Positions 1-8,423 of a DNA stretch of 64,000 nt are shown in pieces. The translations under genes and the position numbers were made by a program. Origin of the DNA: Rhodococcus sp. ARC_M6 (GTDB lineage: Bacteria > Actinomycetota > Actinomycetes > Mycobacteriales > Mycobacteriaceae); NCBI RefSeq assembly GCF_022810305.1, contig NZ_JALGQH010000018.1:51666-115665 (forward strand), in the 5' to 3' direction. Each line of letters begins with the position of its first letter. The first letter of the stretch is position 1. The notes under the pieces were generated by a model. The model was not told the origin of the DNA, did no database searches, and worked only from the letters and a program-made list of their open reading frames with translations.

Positions 1-285
1 CGCCGACGCCACGTTCGGCAGTGCAATGAAGTGTCGCTTCTCCGAAGGGTCGAACGACGGCACTGTTCGGTAGAAATCTGCAATCGCATCGTGCCCCTTG
101 TACTCTCCACGCCCGGTGCTCAATATTCCGTCCGCAGTAAACAACCCGGCAACCAACTCTGGCACCGGATTATCCAAAGCCGCCGCATATCGGTGCAGCA
201 GTCCTGTTGCCGCAGTGCAGTCTTCGAGTCGCCGAAGCCTAGCCTCCACATCGTCCATCCTGGTCGCGATGTCGCCATCCGTCAT
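1..285 (-). CDS. SnoaL/NTF2-like protein, 3' end off the window
   Basis: Reading the minus strand from an ATG at 285 gives an open frame of 95 codons running off the left edge. The visible N-terminus contains MTDGDIATRMDDVEARL, then a helix with ATGLLHRYAAALDN and FTADGILSTG followed by GRGEYKGHDAIADFY. This order (helix with RY/LD, then F..DG....G...GHDAIADFY) is the hallmark of the SnoaL-like / NTF2 cone fold, used by small hydrolases, isomerases and polyketide cyclases. No catalytic role can be assigned from half a protein. It is divergent from the SDR at 493 and shares its intergenic region, so it may belong to the same catabolic regulon. A start at 258 is also possible because no strong ribosome site distinguishes the two. 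Confidence 0.6.
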   Translation of the reverse strand, partial: MTDGDIATRMDDVEARLRRLEDCTAATGLLHRYAAALDNPVPELVAGLFTADGILSTGRGEYKGHDAIADFYRTVPSFDPSEKRHFIALPNVASA

Positions 286-354
286 CAAGTCGTCCAATCT
301 CGCGCATAGTCTTCTCGAACATGGCCGCCGGGGGCATCCGCAAAGAATCGCTGA

Positions 355-383
355 TTGACCCACCACTACCTATGTCCTAGATT
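355..383 (+). promoter_or_regulatory. Candidate sigma70-type promoter upstream of the first SDR
   Basis: TTGACC at 355-360 is followed by a 17-base spacer and TAGATT at 378-383, in the AT-rich gap between the divergent SnoaL-like gene and the SDR at 493. An AT-rich stretch with TTATCAT follows the -10, similar to elements near other promoters of this island. Spacing is ideal but no transcript data exist. Confidence 0.4.
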
Positions 384-492
384 ATATTAATAGTTATCAT
401 TTAATTGTCCATGCAACGAGCAGATCATCGAATGTGCGAAATCTTTCGATCGCGCCGTGCGACGCGACAGCCACCGCCGCGAGAGGAACACG

Positions 493-1329
493 ATGGACGA
501 CCGCTTTATCGGCCGAGTAGCAGTGATCACCGGAGGCGCCGGGGGCATCGGCGAGGCCACCGTGCGCGGACTACATGCGGAAGGCGCATCGGTCGTCATC
601 GCCGATATTCAGGACGCGCCCGGGCAATCGCTGGCAGCAGAACTCGGCGACAGGGCTGTATTTCTCCGGACCGACGTTTCGCAGGAGTCCGATGTTGCAG
701 CCGCCGTAGACGCCGCTGTCACTCGATTCGGCCAGCTAGACATCATGTTCAACAATGCGGGCGTGATGGGAACTCTCGGCCCGATCGAAACCACCAGTAT
801 CGACGACGCAGACCTGACGATCGCCATCAATCTCCGAAGTGTCATCTCAGGAATGAAGCATGCGGCCCGCGTCATGAAGCCCCGTCGTAGTGGAATTATT
901 CTCTCCACCTCGAGCCCGGCAGGAATGCTCGGCGGAGTCGGACCGCACGTATACAGTGCCACCAAGGCGGCTGTCATCGGGATCTCCAATTCTGTTGCAG
1001 CGGAACTTCGCCCATTCAATATTCGGGTCAACACCGTCGTGCCCGGCGCCGTCGTCTCCCCGATGACAGCCAGCCTGGTGGCCGACGGCCCGGATCACCT
1101 CGAGCAGGCGCTCCAGACGATGAGTGGCACCTCCTTGATGGGCCGCCCACTGCTCCCCGCCGACGTTGCAGCCGCCGCACTGTATCTGGCCAGCGACGCT
1201 GCGGCATTCGTCACCGGCGTCACCCTGCCGGTCGACGCAGGAATGACCGGAGCGATCGGCCAATCCCCGTTCGCCACTGGCAAATACGAGCAATCCGTCA
1301 CCGTATTCGAAGCCGGCCGACGAACATAG
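493..1329 (+). CDS. Short-chain dehydrogenase/reductase (SDR)
   Basis: Predicted 278-residue classical SDR, probably an NAD(P)-dependent alcohol or hydroxyacyl dehydrogenase. Visible hallmarks are the Rossmann motif TGGAGGIG near the N-terminus, D at the end of the second strand (VIADI, suggesting NAD preference), NNAG, a catalytic Ser in LSTSSPAG, the YSATK Tyr/Lys pair, and the PG motif in TVVPGAV. The ATG at 493 is chosen over an upstream in-frame ATG at 457 because GAGAGGAAC lies just before it and the SDR fold begins there. The C-terminal 30 residues extend past the usual D.G ending. It is followed 67 bases later by a second SDR in the same direction. The substrate is unknown. Confidence 0.85.
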   Translation: MDDRFIGRVAVITGGAGGIGEATVRGLHAEGASVVIADIQDAPGQSLAAELGDRAVFLRTDVSQESDVAAAVDAAVTRFGQLDIMFNNAGVMGTLGPIETTSIDDADLTIAINLRSVISGMKHAARVMKPRRSGIILSTSSPAGMLGGVGPHVYSATKAAVIGISNSVAAELRPFNIRVNTVVPGAVVSPMTASLVADGPDHLEQALQTMSGTSLMGRPLLPADVAAAALYLASDAAAFVTGVTLPVDAGMTGAIGQSPFATGKYEQSVTVFEAGRRT

Positions 1330-1396
1330 TTTCACATCTCACCGTTCTTGCAGCACCCCCGTATGTTGCACGATGTCAGCTGAAGGAGAAGTACGT

Positions 1397-2185
1397 ATGT
1401 TGGACGGAAAGCGCATCCTGGTAACCGGAGCCGCCCAGGGCATGGGGCGCGAGATCGCCATCGAGGCCGCGCGGCAAGGTGCCGAATACGTCAGCGTTGC
1501 GGACCGCAACCTCGACGGTGCAAAAGAAGCTGCGGATGAAATCGAGAAGCTCGGAATCGGAGCACAGGCAATCGACGTCGACCTCGCGAATTCCGACGAG
1601 ATCCGCGCGATGATCGAGCAGGCCGTTGCCGGAGGCGGCGGTCTCGACACCCTGATCAACAATGCCGGGGTCATGGAAGGTGCTTTCACTGCAGATACCA
1701 GCTTCGAAGATCTTCCAGAAGACGTGTGGGACAAAGTATTCGACATCAATGTCAAGTCCATCTGGTTGGCCACCAAATTCGCGGCACCTCACCTGCGTGC
1801 ATCGGGTCGCGGCCCTTCGGTGATCAATGCCGCGTCCGTGGCCGGCATGGTCGGATACGTGTCGACCGCTTACCCGGCGAGCAAGGCCGCCGTCATCCAG
1901 CTGACCCGCACCACCGCAGTCGCGTTGTCGCCTGAGATCCGTTGCAATGCATTCTGCCCCGGTTCTATCGCTACCCCGATGAGCGATGCCTTCCTCGCGT
2001 CTGCGCCCGACTACGACGCTCAGCTGCAACGAATGACCGGGGCGCACTTGATTCCCCGATTCGGCACATCCGGTGAGATAGCTAAGGTCGTCGCCTTCTT
2101 GGCCTCGGATGCAGCATCCTTCTTGACCGGTGTAATCCTTCCGATCGACGGCGGAACCACTGCCTGGCGCGGATTGCGCAACTGA
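1397..2185 (+). CDS. Short-chain dehydrogenase/reductase (SDR)
   Basis: A 262-residue classical SDR. It has TGAAQGMG for the dinucleotide fold, VADRN at the end of beta-2 (Asp, so NAD is likely), INNAGV, ASVAG with the catalytic Ser region, YPASK, and CPGSIATPM. It ends in the usual LPIDGGTTAW segment. The ATG at 1397 follows GAAGGAGAAG at good spacing; an in-frame upstream ATG would add eight residues unlike the family. It is probably co-transcribed with the SDR at 493 and ends before a strong hairpin. An oxidoreductase acting on a hydroxylated intermediate of the island's substrate is the natural inference; the reaction is not determinable from sequence. Confidence 0.85.
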   Translation: MLDGKRILVTGAAQGMGREIAIEAARQGAEYVSVADRNLDGAKEAADEIEKLGIGAQAIDVDLANSDEIRAMIEQAVAGGGGLDTLINNAGVMEGAFTADTSFEDLPEDVWDKVFDINVKSIWLATKFAAPHLRASGRGPSVINAASVAGMVGYVSTAYPASKAAVIQLTRTTAVALSPEIRCNAFCPGSIATPMSDAFLASAPDYDAQLQRMTGAHLIPRFGTSGEIAKVVAFLASDAASFLTGVILPIDGGTTAWRGLRN

Positions 2186-2254
2186 GCAAGGTTGTCTGAC
2201 CGTCAGACCCGAGATTGTCAGACACGGCGGATCCGCCGAAAGTGGGACGCAACA

Positions 2255-2298
2255 AACCGAGTGCCGGTCTGCCCTTGAGGGTGGACCGGCACTCGGTT
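2255..2298. terminator. Hairpin terminator between convergent genes
   Basis: Perfect 15-base inverted repeat (2255-2269 with 2284-2298, core CCGAGTGCCGGTC) with a 14-base loop. It lies between the plus-strand SDR ending at 2185 and the minus-strand GntR gene ending at 2367, so it may stop transcription from both sides. Confidence 0.7.
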
Positions 2299-2366
2299 GT
2301 CGATACTGACGACGATTGCGAGATCTTCTCCGATATGTCGGATGAAATCTGTTGCGTTCTAACGCA

Positions 2367-3107
2367 TCAGTCGCGCCCACCCCACGCGATCGGGGTGTCG
2401 AGCAACTCCGGGTAATGTTTGGTGTCGTAACGCCAGATGCCGGCAATATGTTCTTCCATCGCCGTCAACGCCGCAACTGGATCCCCATCGGCCACCGCAA
2501 GATAGATCTTCTCGTGGATATCGCAGGTCGCGACGCGGCTACGCATGGGATACTCCATGCCCATTGCCGAACCGTCGAGCATGTCGAGCAGCGCATGTAT
2601 GAGGTAAGCGAAGAGGACATTTCCTGAACCCTGCGCGACCGTGTCATGGAAGACCCGGCTCATCTCCACGAAGATCTGTTCGTCGTCGAGGTTGGCCCGT
2701 TGATGTTCGACGCAATGCTTGAGCGCCACCAATTGCTCGTCGCTAATCCGTTCCGCCGCAAGCTTGGCCATCATCGGCTCGAGCGCTGTACGCGCTTCGA
2801 CGATCGTTCGAAACGGAGCGCTCTCGAACTGCAGCAGCAGCGTGATTGCCGTGCCGAGCGCAGCGCTGTCCGGTTGCTGAACAATCGGACCACCACCTGG
2901 CCCCGGTTTGAGTGCAAGCACTCCTTGCAATTCCAGGAACCGCAGCGACTCCCGGAGCGTGCCACGTCCAACTTCGTATTCCTCGAGCATCACTCGCTCA
3001 GGCGGCAACCGATCACCGACCTTGTTGCCGCGGCGGTTGATATCTTCAACGATCCGCTGCGCGACAAGCATCGCAGTCTTCTGCGGACGCAATGTTGCCC
3101 GTACCAC
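2367..3107 (-). CDS. FCD-domain GntR-family transcriptional regulator (copy 1)
   Basis: 246-residue regulator with an N-terminal winged helix (about residues 10-75: RIVEDINRRGNKVGDRLPPE, then EYEVGRGTLRESLRFLELQG and LKPGPGGGP) and a C-terminal all-helical FCD ligand-binding domain (about 95-225). Family members bind a small acid or acyl compound, often through a metal held by Asp and His residues. The GTG start at 3107 is supported by GGAGG six bases upstream. It aligns without gaps over its full length with the regulator at 28574, so the two are paralogues controlling parts of one catabolic island. It probably acts as a repressor relieved by a pathway intermediate. It lies upstream-oriented away from the SDR pair and downstream of the CoA-transferase gene on the same strand. 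Confidence 0.88.
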   Translation of the reverse strand: MVRATLRPQKTAMLVAQRIVEDINRRGNKVGDRLPPERVMLEEYEVGRGTLRESLRFLELQGVLALKPGPGGGPIVQQPDSAALGTAITLLLQFESAPFRTIVEARTALEPMMAKLAAERISDEQLVALKHCVEHQRANLDDEQIFVEMSRVFHDTVAQGSGNVLFAYLIHALLDMLDGSAMGMEYPMRSRVATCDIHEKIYLAVADGDPVAALTAMEEHIAGIWRYDTKHYPELLDTPIAWGGRD

Positions 3108-3352
3108 TACACACCTCCACTAGCCACGATCTCCCGACCAGGAGTACGAAAATGGCAATTCCTGACTATGTTTACCTCATCGTACGGCGCATCACAACGT
3201 AATCGATGCAATTGATGATCAACGTCGTAAATCGCCCATACGGTTCGCGGCACAGACCACACTCACACCCGTCGTCCGCCGCTCACTCCCGCGTTGACGC
3301 GAAGATTCTTGAACGCCATTCCCCTTTGCCGCTGCCTGAATTGGCAATAAAG

Positions 3353-4555
3353 TTACTGCACGATGCCCGACGAGCGCATCGCCTCGATCTGCTCAGCGGA
3401 GCGTCCCAGCGAACCGAGAATGGCATCCGTCTGCTCGCCCAACGCCGGCACCGCGTCCATTCGCATCTCCACATCCGAGAAAGTCATCGGTGGCAGCACT
3501 CCCCGAATCGGGCCGGCTTCGGTGCTTACCTCTCGCCACCGATCCCGCTCCTCGAGTTGCGGATGCGCCAGGAGCGCCTTCATGTCGTTGAGCTGCGCAG
3601 CCGGAACACCAGCCTGTGCCAGCTTGTCGTCGAGGTCGGCCGTCTTGAACTCGCGGGTCAACTCCGCCACGAGAGCATCGACCTCACCGCGATGCTGAAC
3701 GCGAAGAATGTTGGTGGCGAACCGCGGATGCTCCGCCAGATCTGGTCGCCCGAACACCTCTGCAACCAACTGCGTCCATCCACGATCGTTCTGCACGCCG
3801 ATCAGGATCTGCCCGTCAGCAGTCGGGTACGCGTCGTACGGCGCGATCGAGGCGTGACTGAGGCCCATCCGCTTGATCTGTGTGTCCTGGTACATCTGCA
3901 TATACATCGGATGACCCAGCCATTCCACCGTGGCGTCGAACATCGCGACGTCGATCGTGGCACCCGCACCGGTGCGTTCCCGACGGAACAGCGCCGCCTG
4001 CACCGATGTCAACGCATACAACCCTGCGGCGATATCAGATGCGGGAACACCTGTCTTGGTTGCGGTTTCAGGCGTCCCGGTGATCGAGCACAGACCGGTC
4101 TCCGCCTGCACCAGCATGTCGTAAGCCTTACGATCCTTGAGCGGCCCTGCAGTGCCGTAACCGGTCATGTTCACGACGATCAGTTCCTGGTGGTCGGCGC
4201 GCAGCGCATCCGCGCCGAGCCCGAGACGTTCCGCTGCACCGGGCGCGAAGTTCTGGATGAACACATCTGCCGAAGCGATCAGATCGATGATCGCCGCGCG
4301 TCCCTGCTCCGATTTGAGGTCGACGCAGATCGACTCCTTGTTCCGGTTCAGCCACACGAAGTGCGAAGCCAACCCGTGTACGGCCGCATCGTAGTTTCGG
4401 GCGAAGTCGCCTTCCCCGATGCGTTCGACCTTGATCACGCGCGCGCCGAGGTCGGCGAGGTGACGACTGGCGATGGGAGCTGCGACAGCCTGCTCGAGGC
4501 TTACAACCGTGACACCTTCGAGCGGCAGACCTGTGGAAGTTGCAGTATCCGACAT
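3353..4555 (-). CDS. CaiB/BaiF (family III) CoA-transferase
   Basis: A 400-residue class III CoA-transferase, which moves CoA from an acyl-CoA donor to a free carboxylic acid through an aspartyl-CoA thioester. Family features visible are LEGVTVVSLEQAVAAP at the N-terminus, DLGARVIKVE, NRNKESICVDL, FIQNFAPG, and the catalytic Asp in IDVAMFDATVEW. Length fits single-domain members such as formyl- or succinyl-CoA:acid transferases. The ATG at 4555 starts two bases after the stop of the upstream acyl-CoA dehydrogenase (4558), so the two are translationally coupled; a TTG at 4561 is a less likely start. The pairing suggests activation of an acid followed by alpha,beta-dehydrogenation. Acid substrate and CoA donor are unknown. 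Confidence 0.88.
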   Translation of the reverse strand: MSDTATSTGLPLEGVTVVSLEQAVAAPIASRHLADLGARVIKVERIGEGDFARNYDAAVHGLASHFVWLNRNKESICVDLKSEQGRAAIIDLIASADVFIQNFAPGAAERLGLGADALRADHQELIVVNMTGYGTAGPLKDRKAYDMLVQAETGLCSITGTPETATKTGVPASDIAAGLYALTSVQAALFRRERTGAGATIDVAMFDATVEWLGHPMYMQMYQDTQIKRMGLSHASIAPYDAYPTADGQILIGVQNDRGWTQLVAEVFGRPDLAEHPRFATNILRVQHRGEVDALVAELTREFKTADLDDKLAQAGVPAAQLNDMKALLAHPQLEERDRWREVSTEAGPIRGVLPPMTFSDVEMRMDAVPALGEQTDAILGSLGRSAEQIEAMRSSGIVQ

Positions 4556-4557
4556 GA

Positions 4558-5748
4558 TCAACGCCCCGTTCCGGCGGCGGCAACCTTCTTGGCCTGGTTA
4601 ACCAGACCGCCACCGATGATCAGGCGTTGAATCTCGCTGGTGCCTTCGTACAGGCGCAGCAGACGCACGTCACGGTAGATACGTTCGACCGGCATCTCTC
4701 GCATGTATCCACTACCACCGTGGATCTGCACGGCGAGATCAGCTGCCTTCCCGACCATTTCGGTGCAGAAGAGCTTCACGGCCGAGGGCCCGATCCGACG
4801 ATCCTCCCCGGAGACATAGCGCGCCGCCACCTCACGGACCATCGCCCGACCGGCCATCACACCGGTCGCGATGTCGGCGATCATCGCTTGAACCAATTGG
4901 AAGTCCCCGATCGCAGTACCACCCTGCGTCACTGTCGCGGCGTATGCGACTGCTTCGTCGAGTGCACGCTGTGCCGAGCCGACAGACAACGCTGCGATGT
5001 GCACGCGGCCGCGAGCCAGCGAGGTCATCGCCGCGCGGTAACCCACGTCCTCGTTGCCACCCACGAGAGCTGAATTCGGCACTCGCACATCGGTGAAATG
5101 CACGTCAGCCGTCCAGGCGCCTTCTTGCCCCATCTTGCGATCCTTCGGGGAGACCTGCACGCCTTCAGCGTCGGCCGGGACCAGGAACACCGCAATGCCC
5201 GTACCGTTCGCGTCCGCTGGACGCGTGCGAGCAAACACTACGAACAGGTCCGCGAGTGGGGCATTGGTGATGAACCGCTTCTCTCCGGAGATCACCCAAT
5301 CATCGCCCTCGTGTACGGCCTTGGTTCGCAGCCCCGCCGGGTTGGAACCCGCGCCGGGTTCGGTGAGCGCAAATGAGGCCACGACATCTCCGGATGCAAT
5401 GCCCTCGAGCCACTGCTGCTTCTGCTCATCAGTACCGAAGTTGACCAGAACCTGGCCGGCGATGCCGTTGTTAGTGCCGAACATGGATCGCAATGACAGC
5501 GAGGTGTATCCGAACTCCATTGCGAGTTCGACATCCTGCGTCAGATCCAGTCCCAGGCCACCCCATTCCTGTGGAATGGCATACCCGAAAAGGCCCATCG
5601 CGGCGGCATTCTTACGAATGTCCTCCGGAATACTGTCGGTGTCGGCGATCTCCTGTTCACGCGGAACAACGCCCTTTCGGATGAACTCACGTGTCTGTCC
5701 CAGGATGTCTACAAAATCTTCCGGACCGACTGCACTACCTGATGTCAT
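4558..5748 (-). CDS. Acyl-CoA dehydrogenase
   Basis: 396-residue FAD enzyme introducing a 2,3-double bond into an acyl-CoA and passing electrons to ETF. It contains the ACAD order: N-terminal helices, FALTEPGAGSNP at the FAD/substrate site, GEKRFITNAPLAD, and the C-terminal QIHGGSGYMREMPVERIYRD arm. LYEGTSEIQR follows, whose Glu is the catalytic base in medium/short-chain enzymes. The frame stays open far upstream to 6363, but that part is antisense to the SDR at 5840. The ATG at 5748 (MTSGSAVGPEDF) is therefore chosen. It heads a two-gene operon with the CoA-transferase at 3353 and is divergent from the SDR at 5840 across a palindromic control region. Confidence 0.9.
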   Translation of the reverse strand: MTSGSAVGPEDFVDILGQTREFIRKGVVPREQEIADTDSIPEDIRKNAAAMGLFGYAIPQEWGGLGLDLTQDVELAMEFGYTSLSLRSMFGTNNGIAGQVLVNFGTDEQKQQWLEGIASGDVVASFALTEPGAGSNPAGLRTKAVHEGDDWVISGEKRFITNAPLADLFVVFARTRPADANGTGIAVFLVPADAEGVQVSPKDRKMGQEGAWTADVHFTDVRVPNSALVGGNEDVGYRAAMTSLARGRVHIAALSVGSAQRALDEAVAYAATVTQGGTAIGDFQLVQAMIADIATGVMAGRAMVREVAARYVSGEDRRIGPSAVKLFCTEMVGKAADLAVQIHGGSGYMREMPVERIYRDVRLLRLYEGTSEIQRLIIGGGLVNQAKKVAAAGTGR

Positions 5749-5791
5749 ACTCGCAATACTCCTCACAGTGCCTGCCTGTGTCAATGGATTG

Positions 5792-5817
5792 TATAGATTG
5801 ATTATCATCAATCTATA
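5792..5817. promoter_or_regulatory. Perfect palindromic operator candidate
   Basis: TATAGATTGAT (5792-5802) and its exact reverse complement (5807-5817) flank a 4-base spacer in the 91-base gap between the divergent acyl-CoA dehydrogenase and SDR genes. The AT-rich 26-base dyad sits where both promoters must lie, about 22 bases before the SDR start, and is a good candidate for binding by one of the FCD regulators. Confidence 0.6.
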
Positions 5818-5839
5818 ACACGTACGAGAGGAACCATCG

Positions 5840-6631
5840 ATGAGTACCACTGGACGTTTGGCCGGGAAAACCGCTTTGATCACCGGTGCGGGCTCAGGCC
5901 TCGGCCGAGCCACTGCGCTTCGCTTCGCAGAAGAAGGAGCCGCAGTAGCCTGCGTCGACCTGAACCTCACTGCTGCACAAGCAGTTACACAGGAAATCCG
6001 AGAGAGAGGGGGGCGCGCGATTGGTCTCGCGGCCGATGTTTCCTCCTCTGCCGACTCCGAAAAGATGGTGTCCGACGCCATCGAGCAACTCGGCCGGGTA
6101 GATATCCTGTTCGCCAACGCCGGCGTTGCCGGCACCGGCAACGCCGCCGACATCAGCGAGGACCTGTGGGACAAGGTCATCGATATCAATCTCAAGGGTG
6201 TCTGGCTCTCAGCGAAATACGTTCTGCCCCATATGATCGAACGCGGCGAAGGCGTGATCATCAACCAGGCCAGCATGGGTGGCCTGGTTGGGATCAACGG
6301 AATTTTCCCGTACACGGCAGCGAAGGGTGGCGTCATAGCGATGACCAAACAGATGGCAGTCACCTACGGTCCCAACGGGGTTCGTGTCAACGCAATCTGC
6401 CCGGGCACAATTCCCACACCCCTCGTCTATCGCTCGAGAGAAGAGCGCGGCGATGCCCCGGCGAACGCCGATCACTCAGCAAAGGACGCCGAAGTGTCCA
6501 AGCGCTTCCCGCTGCAGCGTCTCGGCACCCCGGATGACGTCGCAAACCTCGCGCTCTTCCTGGCCAGCGACGAGGCTAATTGGGTCACTGGTTCGATCTA
6601 CGCCGTCGACGGTGGCCGTAGCGCCGCCTGA
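5840..6631 (+). CDS. Short-chain dehydrogenase/reductase (SDR)
   Basis: 263-residue classical SDR. Visible motifs are TGAGSGLG, VDLN (Asp after beta-2, NAD preference), ANAGVAG, INQASMGG with the Ser region, YTAAK and CPGTIPTPL. The end is GSIYAVDGGRS. A loop of about 25 residues after the PG motif (SREERGDAPANADHSAKD) is longer than in most relatives and would cover the substrate pocket. A GAGAGG ribosome site precedes the ATG at 5840. The gene is divergent from the acyl-CoA dehydrogenase at 5748 and ends before a hairpin shared with the convergent SDR at 6705. The substrate is unknown; a cyclic or branched secondary alcohol is plausible given the island. Confidence 0.86.
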   Translation: MSTTGRLAGKTALITGAGSGLGRATALRFAEEGAAVACVDLNLTAAQAVTQEIRERGGRAIGLAADVSSSADSEKMVSDAIEQLGRVDILFANAGVAGTGNAADISEDLWDKVIDINLKGVWLSAKYVLPHMIERGEGVIINQASMGGLVGINGIFPYTAAKGGVIAMTKQMAVTYGPNGVRVNAICPGTIPTPLVYRSREERGDAPANADHSAKDAEVSKRFPLQRLGTPDDVANLALFLASDEANWVTGSIYAVDGGRSAA

Positions 6632-6648
6632 ACCGACTCTCCGATAGC

Positions 6649-6685
6649 GAATGAGGCGGTATCCGCTACGGACACCGCCTCATTC
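6649..6685. terminator. Bidirectional hairpin terminator
   Basis: 12-base perfect inverted repeat (GAATGAGGCGGT at 6649-6660 with its complement at 6674-6685) and a 13-base loop, in the gap between convergent SDR genes. Confidence 0.65.
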
Positions 6686-6704
6686 GGCAGTCGATGTTGC
6701 AGAG

Positions 6705-7475
6705 TTACTGCGCGGTGAGTCCGCCGTCGGCGGCCAGCGTGGAACCGGTGATGTAAGACGCCTCGTCGGAGAGCAGGAACGAAATGATCGATGCCATCTC
6801 CGCCGGTTCAGCGCGCCGCGCAAGCGGAGTCTGAGCTAAGGCAGTGCTGGTTACGCCACCCACTTCACGCGCCTTTTGGGCCAATGGCGTATCTACGACA
6901 CCCGGGCACAGGCAATTCGCTCGAATATTCTTGTCCGCGTACCCGATAGCCACCGAGCGAGTCAGCCCCACGACTCCGGCCTTGGACGCGTCGTAGCTGG
7001 GAGTGTTTTTGTTGGCCGAGATCAACGAGGCCACTGACCCGATCGTGACAACGCTGCCCCCGCCGGCCCTCTCCATGTGAGGGAGGGCGAATTTCAATAC
7101 CAGGAACGAACCCGTCAGGTTGATCCGGATCACCGAATCCCAGTCCTCGAAAGCCATTTCACCGGCGAGCGAAGAGCGTGCAATTCCAGCACAGGTGACT
7201 GCTCCGTCGATACCGCCAAGGTGCTCGGCAACGGTGGCAGTCGCTGCCGATACCGATGATTCGTCGCCAACGTCGCACTTCACACCGATCGCAACACCTC
7301 CGGCAGCCGTGATCTGTGCCGCCAGTGCCTGCGCGCCCGCTTCGTCGATATCCAGGATGCCGATTGCAGCCCCCTCGTCCACCAGGCGGGCAATCGCCGC
7401 AGCACCGATGCCACCGACTCCGCCGCTGACGACAATCCGTCGTCCGAGATGCCGATCCTTCGTAATCTTCTGCAT
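6705..7475 (-). CDS. Short-chain dehydrogenase/reductase (SDR)
   Basis: 256-residue SDR with SGGVGGIG as the dinucleotide loop (the usual TG replaced by SG), ILDID after beta-2, TCAGIA in place of NNAG, TIGSVASL with the Ser, YDASK, and CPGVVDTPLA. It ends STLAADGGLTAQ. The ATG at 7475 lies 10 bases beyond the stop of the mycofactocin-type SDR at 7485, so the two are co-transcribed. The degenerate NNAG motif is uncommon but tolerated in functional SDRs. It probably oxidises or reduces an intermediate in the same pathway as its neighbour. Confidence 0.84.
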   Translation of the reverse strand: MQKITKDRHLGRRIVVSGGVGGIGAAAIARLVDEGAAIGILDIDEAGAQALAAQITAAGGVAIGVKCDVGDESSVSAATATVAEHLGGIDGAVTCAGIARSSLAGEMAFEDWDSVIRINLTGSFLVLKFALPHMERAGGGSVVTIGSVASLISANKNTPSYDASKAGVVGLTRSVAIGYADKNIRANCLCPGVVDTPLAQKAREVGGVTSTALAQTPLARRAEPAEMASIISFLLSDEASYITGSTLAADGGLTAQ

Positions 7476-7484
7476 CACAATCTC

Positions 7485-8315
7485 TTAACTGACCCGGAGG
7501 CCACAGTCGACGGGCAGGGATACGCCAGTGACGAAGCGGGCTTCATCGGAGGCAAGGTACAGGACGGCATGGCTGATGTCTTCGGGTTCGACCCAGGCTG
7601 TGTCGAGAGGATTGCGACCACGTGCCCGCTCGCGCAGGTCCTCGATCGTGGGGTTTTCCTTGTCCGGGTTGAATACTCGCAAAGTGGAGTCACTGAACAG
7701 CATCGCGGTACCCACGTTGCCGGGGTGGACGGTGTTGACGCGAATCTTGTGCGGACCGAATTCGTTGGCCAGGGTTTTCATCAGACCTTCGACGCCGCTC
7801 TTGGATGCGTTGTAGTGCGCGACATTTGCCGAACCCTTGAACGTCACGGCCGAGGAGGTCAACACGATCGAGCCGCCCTTGCCCGCCTTGATCATATGGG
7901 GCGCGGTCGCTTTGACCGTGCGCCAGACACCGGTCAGGTTGATGTCGATCATGTCCTGCCACTCGTCCGTGGACAGATCAAGCGTCGGGATACAACCACA
8001 GACACCGGCGTTGGCACTGACGATATCGATGCCGCCGAATGCCTCGACCGCGTCGTTCGCGACTGCATTCATGCCATCCTGGTCACGGACGTCGACCTTG
8101 CGAATGAGGACCCGACGCCCGAGTTCCTTGACCAGTCGCTCGGTTTCACGCAGATCATCCTCGGTCGCCATCGCATATTCGAGCGAACTGATGTCTTCAC
8201 ACGCGTCGGTGGCGACTATGTCGGCACCTTCCGCAGCGAGACGCAGAGCATGCGAACGTCCCTGCCCACGTGCCGCTCCGGTGATGAATGCAACTTTGCC
8301 TGCTACTCGTCCCAT
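7485..8315 (-). CDS. Mycofactocin-type SDR (carveol dehydrogenase-like)
   Basis: 276-residue SDR opening with MGRVAGKVAFITGAARGQGR, the signature start of the mycofactocin-associated SDR subfamily that includes carveol dehydrogenase of Rhodococcus. In this family NAD is held tightly and electrons leave through the redox peptide cofactor mycofactocin rather than by NAD exchange. Other motifs are ATDACEDI, ANAGVCG, LTSSAVT, YNASK and HPGNVGTAM, plus the family's long insertion before the C-terminus (RVFNPDKENPTIEDL). It is co-transcribed with the SDR at 6705. The finding points to an alcohol, possibly terpenoid or other secondary alcohol, as a pathway compound. The mycofactocin biosynthesis genes are not in this window. 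Confidence 0.88.
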   Translation of the reverse strand: MGRVAGKVAFITGAARGQGRSHALRLAAEGADIVATDACEDISSLEYAMATEDDLRETERLVKELGRRVLIRKVDVRDQDGMNAVANDAVEAFGGIDIVSANAGVCGCIPTLDLSTDEWQDMIDINLTGVWRTVKATAPHMIKAGKGGSIVLTSSAVTFKGSANVAHYNASKSGVEGLMKTLANEFGPHKIRVNTVHPGNVGTAMLFSDSTLRVFNPDKENPTIEDLRERARGRNPLDTAWVEPEDISHAVLYLASDEARFVTGVSLPVDCGLRVS

Positions 8316-8423
8316 TACTGATCCTTCACTATTTCAGTTGACAGAAATTTTCCATGTCAGTCGGTGACGAGGGCTATCGAATCATCCGGCTGACCATCTT
8401 TCAGTGACGCACTACATGACTCA

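Noticed and set aside
2226..2239. Short palindrome CGGCGGATCCGCCG considered as an operator
   Set aside because: GC-only arms after the end of a gene, next to a real terminator, with no start codon nearby.
3206..4630. Long plus-strand open frame of 474 codons antisense to the CoA-transferase and ACAD end
   Set aside because: It has no family motif, is rich in His/Arg as expected from antisense GC-rich codons, and lies fully opposite genes with complete motifs.
5749..6363. N-terminal extension of the acyl-CoA dehydrogenase to 6363
   Set aside because: The extra 205 codons are antisense to the SDR at 5840 and precede the normal ACAD start at 5748.
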